Below are positions 35,820 through 46,211 of a DNA stretch of 64,000 nucleotides, piece after piece. The DNA is from Cellulosilyticum ruminicola JCM 14822 (GTDB lineage: Bacteria; Bacillota; Clostridia; Lachnospirales; Cellulosilyticaceae). The position numbers were made by a program, and so were the translations under genes. Location of the stretch: positions 1 through 64,000 of the forward strand of contig NZ_BBCG01000017.1 in NCBI RefSeq assembly GCF_001311925.1. Direction: 5' to 3'. The notes below the pieces were generated by a model. That model was not told the DNA's origin. It did no database searches and worked only from the letters and a program-made list of their open reading frames with translations. Position 1 is the stretch's first letter, and each line of letters starts with the position of its first letter.

Positions 35820-37172
35820 CTAAAGTGGTGTAAATGCTAATCTATCAATGCCTTGTGCTGCATAATAATCTATAATTTCTTGATCTATAAATATCTTATT
35901 ATCAAATCCAAAAATACAATTATTTTTGCCAATAATATTTAAGTGTTTTGGATAACTAAAATAGAACTCTTCACAGTAATGTGGACAGCTAACTGGTAAT
36001 TCTTGTTTACTTACTGTATGGTTTTTGCAGTTTGCATAAAGAACACAGTTAGAAGCTGTATTTGTTTGGAAGAATGGAAAATGAAGTGAATGTTTTCCTT
36101 CTGGAATGACATTCTTAAAGTTAAATGCTTCAAATTCATATCTTGTTATTCCATACTTTTCAAGAAATGCTCTGTAATGATCTACATTTAAATTATTTAA
36201 TCCAAATTCTATGCCATAATTGCTATATGCCATTCTATGATGCATTCTTGTATCTTTCTTTCGTTTATTTAATAATCGACCTAAAATAGGTTTAAGATTG
36301 CTATAGTTTTCTTCTTGAAGTAATCCAATCATTCCCCAGTCATTAACCGTTATTTCCATTTGGATTTCATTTTGTTTACAAAAATCATCTAATTTACTTA
36401 ATGCACCTTTTAGAGTTTCTAAATTTCTTTGAATAATTGGTGGATAGCAAATTGTCACATCAAGTCTTTCATCATAAGCTTTTTCTACAAGTTCCATTAA
36501 TAATTTTTCATCAGGGAATAAGTTTGCACAGAAGTCATTACCAATATAAACTCTTGATAACTTTTGTTTAAAAATACCATTATCACTTATGTTCGTATCC
36601 TTTAAGCATTTACTTAATACTTCCTTATAACTTGTCTCAATAATTTGTTTATAATATTTAAACTCACTTACTACAAAAGCAAGTTGAACTTCTTCTGGTA
36701 CTTGTACATTACTTTCTGGCAAATCAAAGAAATATCTTTTTTGTTCTTCAAAGTCTTTGCAATACTCACTATCTTTTTCATAATCATAATGACTCATATT
36801 TTGTTTTTTACTTTTTAACAGATTATTGGTTGCTACCCAAGTCTCATCAAAGATTTTATCTACATCTTGTAATTGATCTAATAATGTTTCTAATCTTTTT
36901 ATTTTATCAGGTGTTTGTTCAATAATTTTTGCTTCATATGTATTGTAATATTTGCCTTCATTTTGTTTAATGACTTCGCAGTGTTCAAAGTATGTCTCTT
37001 CATAGTTAAATGTATTAATATCTAATACGGAAATCATTGCCTTACATGTACCCTCTAATTCTTCATCACATTCAAATACTAATACCCCATTTTCAATTGT
37101 TAGCATTCTTACATCTACCTCATTTACATAAGCAAAGATAGTAGATGGGTTCTTACGTACTTCATATCTCAT
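35820..37172 (-). CDS. second U32-like iron-sulfur protein
   Basis: This 450-residue protein has a poorly recognised N-terminal ~170 residues. A U32-like barrel follows, with VTICYPPIIQRNLETLKGAL, EITVNDWGMIGLL, FGLNNLNVD, and a C-terminal SLHFPFFQTNTASNC followed by three more cysteines (YANC, SCPHYC). These form a four-cysteine set suitable for [4Fe-4S]. The E-x-T-V-N-D-W-G and cysteine arrangement recalls U32 proteins annotated in anaerobes. Gene order places it 51 bases before the first U32 gene and 19 bases after the hybrid megasynthase, pointing to a joint tailoring role. The assignment is weaker than for its partner. Confidence 0.6.
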   Translation of the reverse strand: MRYEVRKNPSTIFAYVNEVDVRMLTIENGVLVFECDEELEGTCKAMISVLDINTFNYEETYFEHCEVIKQNEGKYYNTYEAKIIEQTPDKIKRLETLLDQLQDVDKIFDETWVATNNLLKSKKQNMSHYDYEKDSEYCKDFEEQKRYFFDLPESNVQVPEEVQLAFVVSEFKYYKQIIETSYKEVLSKCLKDTNISDNGIFKQKLSRVYIGNDFCANLFPDEKLLMELVEKAYDERLDVTICYPPIIQRNLETLKGALSKLDDFCKQNEIQMEITVNDWGMIGLLQEENYSNLKPILGRLLNKRKKDTRMHHRMAYSNYGIEFGLNNLNVDHYRAFLEKYGITRYEFEAFNFKNVIPEGKHSLHFPFFQTNTASNCVLYANCKNHTVSKQELPVSCPHYCEEFYFSYPKHLNIIGKNNCIFGFDNKIFIDQEIIDYYAAQGIDRLAFTPL

Positions 37173-37191
37173 TTGTCTATTCTCCTATTTG

Positions 37192-40100
37192 TTATTTAAT
37201 TTTTTCTTGTTCCGCAATGTGCTGTGCTATTTCTCTAATTGTAGAAGATTCTATTATATGGCGTAGTTTGATATTCACATGAAAAACTTCTCTAATCTTT
37301 TCAGTTAATTCAACAGCCATCAATGATTGTCCGCCTATATCAAAAAAGCTTTGATCTACAGATATATCTTCTGCTTGTAAATATTCCTTACAAATTTCAA
37401 GCAACTGCTGCTCTATTTCGTTACATGGCATCTCCTGTGTTTCACTAACTTGTTTTTCAGGTTTAGGTAAAGTATTTCTATCTATCTTTCCATTAGGTGT
37501 AAGTGGCATTTTATCTAATAAAACAAGTTGACTTGGTATCATATATGTAGGTAATTTCTTAGTTAACTGCTTCTCTACTAATTCTCCGTCTAATGACTCT
37601 TCTCCCACTACATAAGCTACTAAATACTTCTGATTGATATCATCTTCAAATGCAACTACAGCTGCCTCAAGAATACCACTACATTCTAATAAACAACTTT
37701 CTATTTCACCTGGTTCAATCCTATAACCTCTAATTTTAATTTGGAAATCTTTTCTTCCCATATATTCAATTTCACCAGTTGGCAACATACGTCCTAAATC
37801 GCCACTTCTATAAACTCTATCTTTATGTGTAATAGGATTGATTTGGAATACCTCATTGGTCTTACCCTCATTTTTCCAATAACCTTCTGAAAGGTACTTG
37901 CTACAATATACGATTTCACCCACCTCATAAACAGATACTTCCTCATCTTTTTCATTTAGTAAAAGTACCTCCATATCTTTAAATGGATAGCCTACTGGAA
38001 CTGTATTTCTTGCAACATCTAACGCTTTATTTACATAGTAGAATGTTCCTACAAGTACTTCTGAAGCACCTAATAAATTTACCATTTGACACTCTGGTGC
38101 AAAGTATTTCTTTGCAAGTTCTACATCTTTATTGTAAACAGCCTCTCCTCCAAGGATAATCAATCTAATCTTTGAGAATATTTGATTTTCCTGTAGTGAC
38201 TTAACGCAGTATCTAAATACTTGTGGTATAGAGTGATATACAGTTATTTCTTCTTTTAAAAGCCATTTTGTTGCATTTAATTCATTATCATCAGCTTTTA
38301 AATTATAAGGACATATACAAGCCCCATTAAGTAAAGCCGCAAAAATATCTATAACTGCTACTGCGTGGCTATATGAAGTAAATAATCCTACCTTATCCTC
38401 TTTATTCAATGTAATTTCATTGCTATACATACTTATATAATTCAGTGTATTATTATGACTATGCATAACTCCTTTAGGTTTTCCTGTTGAACCAGAGGTA
38501 TAAATAATAAAGGCAATATCCTCTAATTGAGCTTTTGTTTTATTAACTACTGGTATATTTTCTAAATCCAACTCATCTATATTGATAATATGCTGTTTTC
38601 CTTTCACTGCTAACTCTCTTGCTAACTGTAGACTCACATTATTAGTAATAATTACTTGTGCTCTACTATCTTCTAACATATAAATAAGTCGACCTTGTGG
38701 ATAAGAAGGATCTAATGGAACATATGTTTTACCTGCTTTTAAGACACCTAGCATACCTTCTATCATTTGTGCACCATGTTCAAATAGGATAGCTACATTA
38801 GGTACATTTATTTGTTCCATAACTTCTTTAGCTAGATATGTGCCTATTTGATCTGTTTTTCTATTAAGCATCTCATAAGTAATATCTTCATTTTTCCACC
38901 TAATTGCTACTCTATCCGGATATCTTTGTGCTATTTCCTCGAATCTCTCAATAACATTCGTGTATTTCTCTACTTCTTTAAACCTTTCAAAGTCTATCAT
39001 TGGTACAATTGTATTTTTCTTTCCTTTTAATTGACTTGATAAAAAGGCTTGGAAATCTTTAATTTTCTGATTTGGATTTTTAATGGCTTCTTTGATTACT
39101 AATAAATACTGTTGCATTATATATACAATAGTTGAATGTTTAAATAAGCTTGTTCTATAATCGCACTTAATAGTTACAGTTTTATCATAATCATAAACAA
39201 AGAAAATCATATCAAAGTTCGTTAACCTTCTATTAAAGTCATACATACTAAACTTCAATTCGCCTAAGCTACTCTCAGCATTTGGTCCTAGTATTGAAAC
39301 ATCTTGTAAATTAAAAGCAATATCAAACAATGGATTTCTACTTGTTTCATGACTAATCTGAAGTCTATCTATTAACATTTCAAAAGGATATTCTTGATTT
39401 TCATAACCTTTTAATATACTTTCTCTTACCTCATCTAAGAATACTTTAAATGACTTATCAAACTCTGGTTTATTTCTAATAGCAATAGTATTTAAACATA
39501 CCCCAACCATATTATATAAATCTTCATAATCTCTTCCTACTACTGGCATACCTAAGACAATATCTTCCTGATGTGTAATTTTTGAAAGTAATACATTAAA
39601 CGTTGCTAATAAAATCATATATACTGTACAATTTTTCTCAGTTGATAGTTTACGTAGAGCTGCAGTTAATTCTTCATCTAAATTAAATGTATAAATATCC
39701 CCTTCGTAATTTTGTACAGATGGTCTCGGATAATCTGTTGGCAATTCTAATTGAGGAACACCATCTTTATATAAATCTAACCAGTAATCCTCATATTTTT
39801 TTAACTTATTACCTTCAATACATCTGTTTTGCCATTCTGAGTAATCTTTATACTGTAATTTTAATGGTTTTAAGTTATTTCCTTCATAGATTTGAAGTAT
39901 TTCATTTATTAATATCTTTAATGAAACCCCATCAGCTACAATATGTGGCATATCTACTAAAAGAATATGCTCTGTATCTGTTATACTTAATAACTTGGCT
40001 CTAAATAATGGAGCTTCGTCTAGATTAAATGGTCTTATAAATTCATTGATTACTTGTTCCACTTCATCTTCTTTACACATTAGGTAATCTAAGTTGAATG

Positions 40101-43100
40101 TAAAATCTAAATGAATCTTTTGCATAATCTTACCATTTACATTAACAAATGATGTTCTTAAAGCTTCATGTCTATTAATAATTTGATACAATGCATCTTC
40201 TAGCTTTTTCTTTTCTAAATGTCCTTCTATTTTCGTTGCAGAAGACATATTATAAGCTGTACTTTGCATTTGACATAAGAAATACATTCTCTTTTGTGCA
40301 GCAGATAGTTCATAATATGGTTTTTCTTCTACTACTTCAATAGGTGATGCTTCATGGTATTCTACTTTGTTAGCTGTAATATATTCTGCCATCGCCTTAA
40401 TAGTTGGCGTATTAAAAATCTTTTTAAATGGATAATCTATCTTAAATGTACTGTTAATTTTAGATCGTAATATCGCAACTTTTAAAGAATGTCCACCTAG
40501 TTCAAAGAAATTATCTTGTATTCCAATTTTCTTAATCTCAAAAAGCTCTTGCCAAATCTCAATAAGTTGCTTTTCAACTTCATTAGTAGGTGCTACATAT
40601 TGTGTTCCAATACCTACTTCTTTACTTGGATTTGGTAATACTTTCTTATTTATTTTTCCATTAGGTAAAGTAGGCAACTTCTCTAGTTTAATAAAGTACG
40701 ATGGAATCATATACTCAGGAAGCTGCATTGCTAAATAACTTTTCAACTCATCCACAGATACAGTTTCATCAGCAACATAATAAGCACATAAGTAACTTGC
40801 AATTCCGTCTTCACTTCTAGCTACTACAGTAACTTGATTAATGTGCTCGCATTTCATAAGTTGTACTTCAATCTCACTCGTTTCTACTCGATAACCTCTA
40901 ATTTTTACTTGATGATCCATTCTGCCTAAATATTCTATATTTCCATCTGCTCTCCATCTACCAATATCCCCTGTAGCATATACATATTCTGAATGAATAG
41001 TTTTTTGTTTTTCATTTTCTATAAGATGTGCTACTGGATTTTTAATAAACTTCATTTGTGTAAGTTCTGAATTATCTATATATCCCTTACCTACGCTATC
41101 ACCAGCTATATAAATCTCACCATATACTCCTATAGGTTGTACTTGCATATGTTCATTTAAAATATAAATTCCTGTATTTTGTATAGGCTTTCCTATAGGT
41201 GGCTGCTTTGTTACATTATCTTTATTTATAGTATAGGTCGTTACAACATGCGTTTCTGCTGGTCCATAATGATTATGTAAACATATATCCTTTGCTAATA
41301 AATACTCTTGTAAATACTCACTTAATATAAGTTGTTCACCTGCTGTAATGATATGTTTTATGGAATTTGGAATCGCCTGTACATATTCTTTATCCGTCAT
41401 TAAACTCTTGATTAGGGCTGTAGGTAAAAAGACTACACTAATTGTATTGGCTGCTATAAATTCAAATAAGTAATTAATATCTCTTTTACCTTCTTCATCA
41501 ATAATATATAAACTTCCTCCCTTTAATAACGTAGAGAAGACTTCTTGATAACATACATCAAAGCTACTTGTTGTAAATTGTAAAACCCTTTCTGAAAAGT
41601 CAATTTCGGAAGAATTATATTCATGACAGATTAAATTCACCATATTACGATTAGTAATCATAACACCCTTAGGTTTTCCTGTTGTTCCAGAAGTATAAAT
41701 AACATATAGTAAATCCTCAGCTTTGCCTTGTGTTGTTAAATTCGTACATTCATAAGATGCTATGTCAACATCATCAATATTAATAGCATTCCTATATGAA
41801 TCATTTAATTTATGTATGCTATTTTCATCTGTGAGAATTACCTTTGCACAGCTATTATCTAACATATATGCTATACGTCCCTGTGGATAATTTGGGTCTA
41901 TAGGTAAGTAAGTCGCACCCGCTTTTAAAACGCCTAACAGACAACTTATCATTTCACTAGAACGTTCCATTAATAAGCCTACTATATCACCTGATTCAAC
42001 TTGTAATTCTTTTAATTTTCTTGCATACTGATTACTTCTTTGATTAAGTTCGTTATAAGTTATAGCTTCTCCTTGGCAAACTATTGCAGTACACTGAGGT
42101 GTTTTAACTACCTGCTCTTCAAATAATGAGACAATTGTCTTTTCTGCTTCATATTCGCGATAAGTATTATTTAAATCAACCAGAATTGCTCTTTTCTCTT
42201 CTCTTAATAAATCAATTTCTTTAATACAAATCTCTTTATCTTCAGATATGTCCTTAATTATATTAATGAAGTGTTTACACATACGCTGAATCGTTTCTTT
42301 TTTAAATAACTTACAACTGTATTCTAAAGTTATACAAATTTCATCTTGATTTAATGTGGCATTGACTAATATATCAAATTTAGAAGTATTACTTTCTAGA
42401 AGACATGGACTTATCTTTATGCCCTCTACTGCAATAGCCTCATTTCCACCTTCATTTTGTAATGCAAACATTACATCAAATAGTGCATTTCTACTTAAAT
42501 CTCTTTCTTTATCTACCTGATCCACTAAATCTTCAAATGGATAATCTTGATATTCATATGCCTTTAATGCGTTTTGTTTTACTTCACTTAAAAAGTCTTT
42601 ATAAGACTTTTCAGAGTCTATTTTATTTCTCATAACCAATGTATTAACAAACATACCTATTGTCTTTTCTATACCTATAGAATTTCTTCCTGCAATAGGT
42701 GTACCTATAGCTATATCATCTTGACCACTATATTTAGCTAATAAAATATGACATATAGAAAGTAATACCATATATAAGGTTGTATCTGTTTCTTTAGCAA
42801 TCTTGTTGAGATACTCTGTTAGCTGCTTATTGATTACAAAACTTACACTATCTCCCTCAAAACTTTGTTCTGCTGGCCTTGGATAATCATATGGTAAATT
42901 TAATACTGGTATATCTCCTTCGAAGACATCTAACCAATAAGCTTTTTGTTTTTCTATTTTACTTAACCATTCTTTGCTTGTCTGCCACTGTGCATAATCT
43001 TTATATTGCACTTGAATCGGTTTTAATTGTCCACCACTATATAAAATAGCCAATTCATCAATCATAAGTTTCATAGATGTACCATCTACAACAATATGAT

Positions 43101-46100
43101 GTGTATCATAGAGTAAAATATGTTGTTTCTTATCTTGTAAGGTAACTAATTTTACTCTTAATAAAGGTGCACTCTGTAAATCAAAGTTTTTAACAAATCC
43201 TTTCATCATTTGATTTACATCCTGATCAGCTGTATCTTCCTCTTCTATCTTAAAGTCCACCTTATCATGAATCTGCTGTACTACTTCATCTCCTACTATT
43301 GTAAAAGATGTTCTTAAAGCTTCATGGCGCTCTATTAAAGTATTAAAGGCTTTATTTAACTTATCTACATCTAATTTTCCTTCTATTATTAATGCCCCAC
43401 TTACATTGTAGTTGGTAACATCTTGATCCATTTCTTGTAAGATATATATTCTCCTTTGTGCTGAAGATAAAGGATAATACGCTTTCTTGCTTGCTTTTGG
43501 AATTTCATAGATATCTACACTATTTTTTTCTTGTACTTTTAGCTGATCAATTAAATCTGCTAACGCTTTTAATGTACTATGTTTAAACATATCCTCGAAG
43601 TTTAATTCAACTCCAAATTCCTTTTTAATTTTTATAAGAACTTGACTTGCTAATAATGAGTGCCCACCAAGTTCAAAAAAGTCATCTGAATCCTCTAGCG
43701 TTTCAACTTTTAATATTTCCTTCCAAAACATAGCCATTTTCTGTTTTGTTGAAAGTAAACTATCAATATACTCAGCCAACAAGCCAACTTCTGAGTAATC
43801 AAATATATCTTCAAAAGAAAGTTTAATTGATAAATGTTTTGCAATTTTATTGATAATTTGAGTTGCCTTAAGAGAAGTACCTCCTATTTCAAAGAAATTA
43901 TCTTTTACAGAGAAGCTTCCTATATTTTCTAAGGCATCATGCCAATAATGTGCAATTAATAACTCTAATTCAGATGCATCTTTTTCTACAAGCAACTCTT
44001 CTACACCTTGATTTATCTTTTCATTTTGTTGACGTGGTTTATCTCTTAACCAACATCTATCCTTTTCAAATTGATAAGATGGTAACGCAATTTTTAATCC
44101 TTTATAGAAATCATGGAACTTTGCAAAATCTACTTCATACTGATTTAAATAAAGTAACTGAACTATCTTTATAAAAGGATCTATATTATTTTCTTTAACT
44201 AAATCTATAACAGTAAATTGATATTTTTCTCCCTCATATTTACGTAATACTCTTAAAATATTATTTTCATACCCTGTTCCTAAAAATACTGTTTGTGTAT
44301 TTGTTACTTCTTGATTAAGGAGTTTTTCTATACGCTGTTCTAAATTATCTAATGGTTCATATTCATATTCTTCAACTAACTTAGCTGCCTCTTCTAGTGA
44401 ACTTTCACCTTGTATCACATCATATATAATTTCTCCTATGCCCATACATAATAAATGCTCTGAAGTAATACCAAAGTATTCAAATAATCTATACACACTA
44501 TATTGAACTGCAAAATCTAAAAAGTATTTATTCTCTAGATTTCCAACTGCTGCACATTCATCCATACTCTTCTTTACTATAGGATATTTATCTTTAAGTA
44601 AATTAACTAAATCCATTTGTATTTGGTTTTCTTGATCAGCTATTACCATAATTAATTTATCTAAAGAATGCTTCTTAGATTCATCATATCTTTTAGTACT
44701 TATGAACTCATCTAACTTTAGATTTAACTCATTAACATCATGTACTACTGCTGAAAATCTATATTTATAATGATTACGTCCTTTGTTTAGTGTATAACTT
44801 ATATCATTAATATTTAATGTTGTAGATTCTTCTAATTTTTTTCTTAGAACAGATGCATTTTTAATTAAGCCATCCTGTGACTTTGAAGATAGGGTAACTA
44901 AGTATTCTTCTGTTTTATTTGATGCTATAGGCTTTCTAACAGGTGCTTCTTCTAACAATACATGACAGTTAATACCACTTTCCCCTAATGAAGTAACCCC
45001 TGCATATCTTGGCTCATCATTCTTCTTCACCCAATCCTTCAATTCTGTACTAACATATACAGATGCATTTTCAAAATCAATTAACTCACTTGGCGTTTTA
45101 AAATTAGCTGTTGGAAAAATAACTTTATTTTCTAAAGCTAACACAGCTCTTACAAGACCACATATACCTGCTGCCATTCTTGTATGCCCAATATTAGATT
45201 TAATAGTAGATACTGGTGCAATTTTCTTTTGATCTGTATGCTTTTTGAAAACTTTATTTAACCCTTCAATTTCTAATGCATCACCTAATTTTGTTCCTGA
45301 GCCATGTGCTTCTATATATCCTATACTTGCTGGATTGATATGTACTGTATCGCAAACTTTTTCAATTAACTCTGCTTGTGCAATACTGTCTACAGCTTTA
45401 ATACTATCTGACTTAGCTGCATTATTATTAACCGCGGTATTTTTAATAACAGCATAAATCATATCTTGATCTTCGATTGCCTTATCCAATTTTTTTAATA
45501 ATACACAACTTACAGATTCCCCATAAGACATCCCATTCGCATCATTAGAAAATGCTTTTGATTTACCATCAGGAGAATCTAGATTCATCTTATCCTCATC
45601 AGAGTATGGTAATTTTGAATACGGGAAAATATAAATATTCGCCCCACATGCTAATGCATATTCTGCATTTCCTAATAATAACTCATTACATGCATTATGA
45701 ATAATAGCAAGGCTAGAAGAACATGCTGTATTAATATATTGAGCATTTCCCGTAAGATTAAACTGCCTAGCAATGACAGAAGGGAGATACGCATCTGCAT
45801 TTCCACTTATCAAAGTTGGCGAAAATTTATCAGCTAGTTCATAGTAATCTGATGAAGAAGCACTAACAAATACTGCTGTATCTGATCCATCAAAATACTT
45901 ACATCCATATCCCGAACTCTCAAATGTCTCATACACTACTTCAAGTAACATTCGCTGTGTGGGACTCATTGCTTCAGCCTCACCTTTTGAAATATTAAAT
46001 AACTTATAATCAAACTTATCAATATCTGTGAGATATCCCCCTATATAATATTTACCATCAGGTGGTAGTGCTGTATCCTTAATTCTTTGTTTATCTATTT

Positions 46101-46206
46101 CTCTGATGCTATCTTTACCAACTTTCATATTTACGAATAACTCATCTAGGTTAGCTGCATCGGGAAATCTTCCTGCTATTCCTATTATTGCTATGTCTTT
46201 ATTCAT
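37192..46206 (-). CDS. hybrid PKS-NRPS: KS - inactive AT remnant - ACP - PCP - C - A(Pro-like) - PCP - C - A(unknown) - PCP
   Basis: 3004 residues. The ketosynthase (1-425) has an intact Cys162 (TACSSS), His301 (EAHGSGT) and His341 (SNIGH) triad. Residues ~515-720 resemble a shrunken acyltransferase ending in the usual ALPSYQFEKDRCWL linker, but the GHSxGE site reads CMGIGE (587-592), so the Ser is lost. Tandem carriers follow (Ser778, Ser850). C1 has HHIVVDG (1036). A1 (1350-1860) gives D-V-Q-F-I-A-H-V-V, Pro-like, with carrier Ser1907. C2 has PHIVADG (first His replaced). A2 (2400-2915) lacks the substrate-anchoring Asp235 (reads A-V-I-H-I-G-L-V-G). The last carrier is at Ser2961. No KR, DH, ER or TE is present. 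Malonyl loading must come from a separate acyltransferase. Confidence 0.92.
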   Translation of the reverse strand: MNKDIAIIGIAGRFPDAANLDELFVNMKVGKDSIREIDKQRIKDTALPPDGKYYIGGYLTDIDKFDYKLFNISKGEAEAMSPTQRMLLEVVYETFESSGYGCKYFDGSDTAVFVSASSSDYYELADKFSPTLISGNADAYLPSVIARQFNLTGNAQYINTACSSSLAIIHNACNELLLGNAEYALACGANIYIFPYSKLPYSDEDKMNLDSPDGKSKAFSNDANGMSYGESVSCVLLKKLDKAIEDQDMIYAVIKNTAVNNNAAKSDSIKAVDSIAQAELIEKVCDTVHINPASIGYIEAHGSGTKLGDALEIEGLNKVFKKHTDQKKIAPVSTIKSNIGHTRMAAGICGLVRAVLALENKVIFPTANFKTPSELIDFENASVYVSTELKDWVKKNDEPRYAGVTSLGESGINCHVLLEEAPVRKPIASNKTEEYLVTLSSKSQDGLIKNASVLRKKLEESTTLNINDISYTLNKGRNHYKYRFSAVVHDVNELNLKLDEFISTKRYDESKKHSLDKLIMVIADQENQIQMDLVNLLKDKYPIVKKSMDECAAVGNLENKYFLDFAVQYSVYRLFEYFGITSEHLLCMGIGEIIYDVIQGESSLEEAAKLVEEYEYEPLDNLEQRIEKLLNQEVTNTQTVFLGTGYENNILRVLRKYEGEKYQFTVIDLVKENNIDPFIKIVQLLYLNQYEVDFAKFHDFYKGLKIALPSYQFEKDRCWLRDKPRQQNEKINQGVEELLVEKDASELELLIAHYWHDALENIGSFSVKDNFFEIGGTSLKATQIINKIAKHLSIKLSFEDIFDYSEVGLLAEYIDSLLSTKQKMAMFWKEILKVETLEDSDDFFELGGHSLLASQVLIKIKKEFGVELNFEDMFKHSTLKALADLIDQLKVQEKNSVDIYEIPKASKKAYYPLSSAQRRIYILQEMDQDVTNYNVSGALIIEGKLDVDKLNKAFNTLIERHEALRTSFTIVGDEVVQQIHDKVDFKIEEEDTADQDVNQMMKGFVKNFDLQSAPLLRVKLVTLQDKKQHILLYDTHHIVVDGTSMKLMIDELAILYSGGQLKPIQVQYKDYAQWQTSKEWLSKIEKQKAYWLDVFEGDIPVLNLPYDYPRPAEQSFEGDSVSFVINKQLTEYLNKIAKETDTTLYMVLLSICHILLAKYSGQDDIAIGTPIAGRNSIGIEKTIGMFVNTLVMRNKIDSEKSYKDFLSEVKQNALKAYEYQDYPFEDLVDQVDKERDLSRNALFDVMFALQNEGGNEAIAVEGIKISPCLLESNTSKFDILVNATLNQDEICITLEYSCKLFKKETIQRMCKHFINIIKDISEDKEICIKEIDLLREEKRAILVDLNNTYREYEAEKTIVSLFEEQVVKTPQCTAIVCQGEAITYNELNQRSNQYARKLKELQVESGDIVGLLMERSSEMISCLLGVLKAGATYLPIDPNYPQGRIAYMLDNSCAKVILTDENSIHKLNDSYRNAINIDDVDIASYECTNLTTQGKAEDLLYVIYTSGTTGKPKGVMITNRNMVNLICHEYNSSEIDFSERVLQFTTSSFDVCYQEVFSTLLKGGSLYIIDEEGKRDINYLFEFIAANTISVVFLPTALIKSLMTDKEYVQAIPNSIKHIITAGEQLILSEYLQEYLLAKDICLHNHYGPAETHVVTTYTINKDNVTKQPPIGKPIQNTGIYILNEHMQVQPIGVYGEIYIAGDSVGKGYIDNSELTQMKFIKNPVAHLIENEKQKTIHSEYVYATGDIGRWRADGNIEYLGRMDHQVKIRGYRVETSEIEVQLMKCEHINQVTVVARSEDGIASYLCAYYVADETVSVDELKSYLAMQLPEYMIPSYFIKLEKLPTLPNGKINKKVLPNPSKEVGIGTQYVAPTNEVEKQLIEIWQELFEIKKIGIQDNFFELGGHSLKVAILRSKINSTFKIDYPFKKIFNTPTIKAMAEYITANKVEYHEASPIEVVEEKPYYELSAAQKRMYFLCQMQSTAYNMSSATKIEGHLEKKKLEDALYQIINRHEALRTSFVNVNGKIMQKIHLDFTFNLDYLMCKEDEVEQVINEFIRPFNLDEAPLFRAKLLSITDTEHILLVDMPHIVADGVSLKILINEILQIYEGNNLKPLKLQYKDYSEWQNRCIEGNKLKKYEDYWLDLYKDGVPQLELPTDYPRPSVQNYEGDIYTFNLDEELTAALRKLSTEKNCTVYMILLATFNVLLSKITHQEDIVLGMPVVGRDYEDLYNMVGVCLNTIAIRNKPEFDKSFKVFLDEVRESILKGYENQEYPFEMLIDRLQISHETSRNPLFDIAFNLQDVSILGPNAESSLGELKFSMYDFNRRLTNFDMIFFVYDYDKTVTIKCDYRTSLFKHSTIVYIMQQYLLVIKEAIKNPNQKIKDFQAFLSSQLKGKKNTIVPMIDFERFKEVEKYTNVIERFEEIAQRYPDRVAIRWKNEDITYEMLNRKTDQIGTYLAKEVMEQINVPNVAILFEHGAQMIEGMLGVLKAGKTYVPLDPSYPQGRLIYMLEDSRAQVIITNNVSLQLARELAVKGKQHIINIDELDLENIPVVNKTKAQLEDIAFIIYTSGSTGKPKGVMHSHNNTLNYISMYSNEITLNKEDKVGLFTSYSHAVAVIDIFAALLNGACICPYNLKADDNELNATKWLLKEEITVYHSIPQVFRYCVKSLQENQIFSKIRLIILGGEAVYNKDVELAKKYFAPECQMVNLLGASEVLVGTFYYVNKALDVARNTVPVGYPFKDMEVLLLNEKDEEVSVYEVGEIVYCSKYLSEGYWKNEGKTNEVFQINPITHKDRVYRSGDLGRMLPTGEIEYMGRKDFQIKIRGYRIEPGEIESCLLECSGILEAAVVAFEDDINQKYLVAYVVGEESLDGELVEKQLTKKLPTYMIPSQLVLLDKMPLTPNGKIDRNTLPKPEKQVSETQEMPCNEIEQQLLEICKEYLQAEDISVDQSFFDIGGQSLMAVELTEKIREVFHVNIKLRHIIESSTIREIAQHIAEQEKIK

Positions 46207-46211
46207 ATATC

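Noticed and set aside
35820-37172. Radical SAM enzyme for peptide tailoring
   Set aside because: There is no CxxxCxxC motif; the cysteines lie near the C-terminus and the barrel motifs fit a U32-like protein better.
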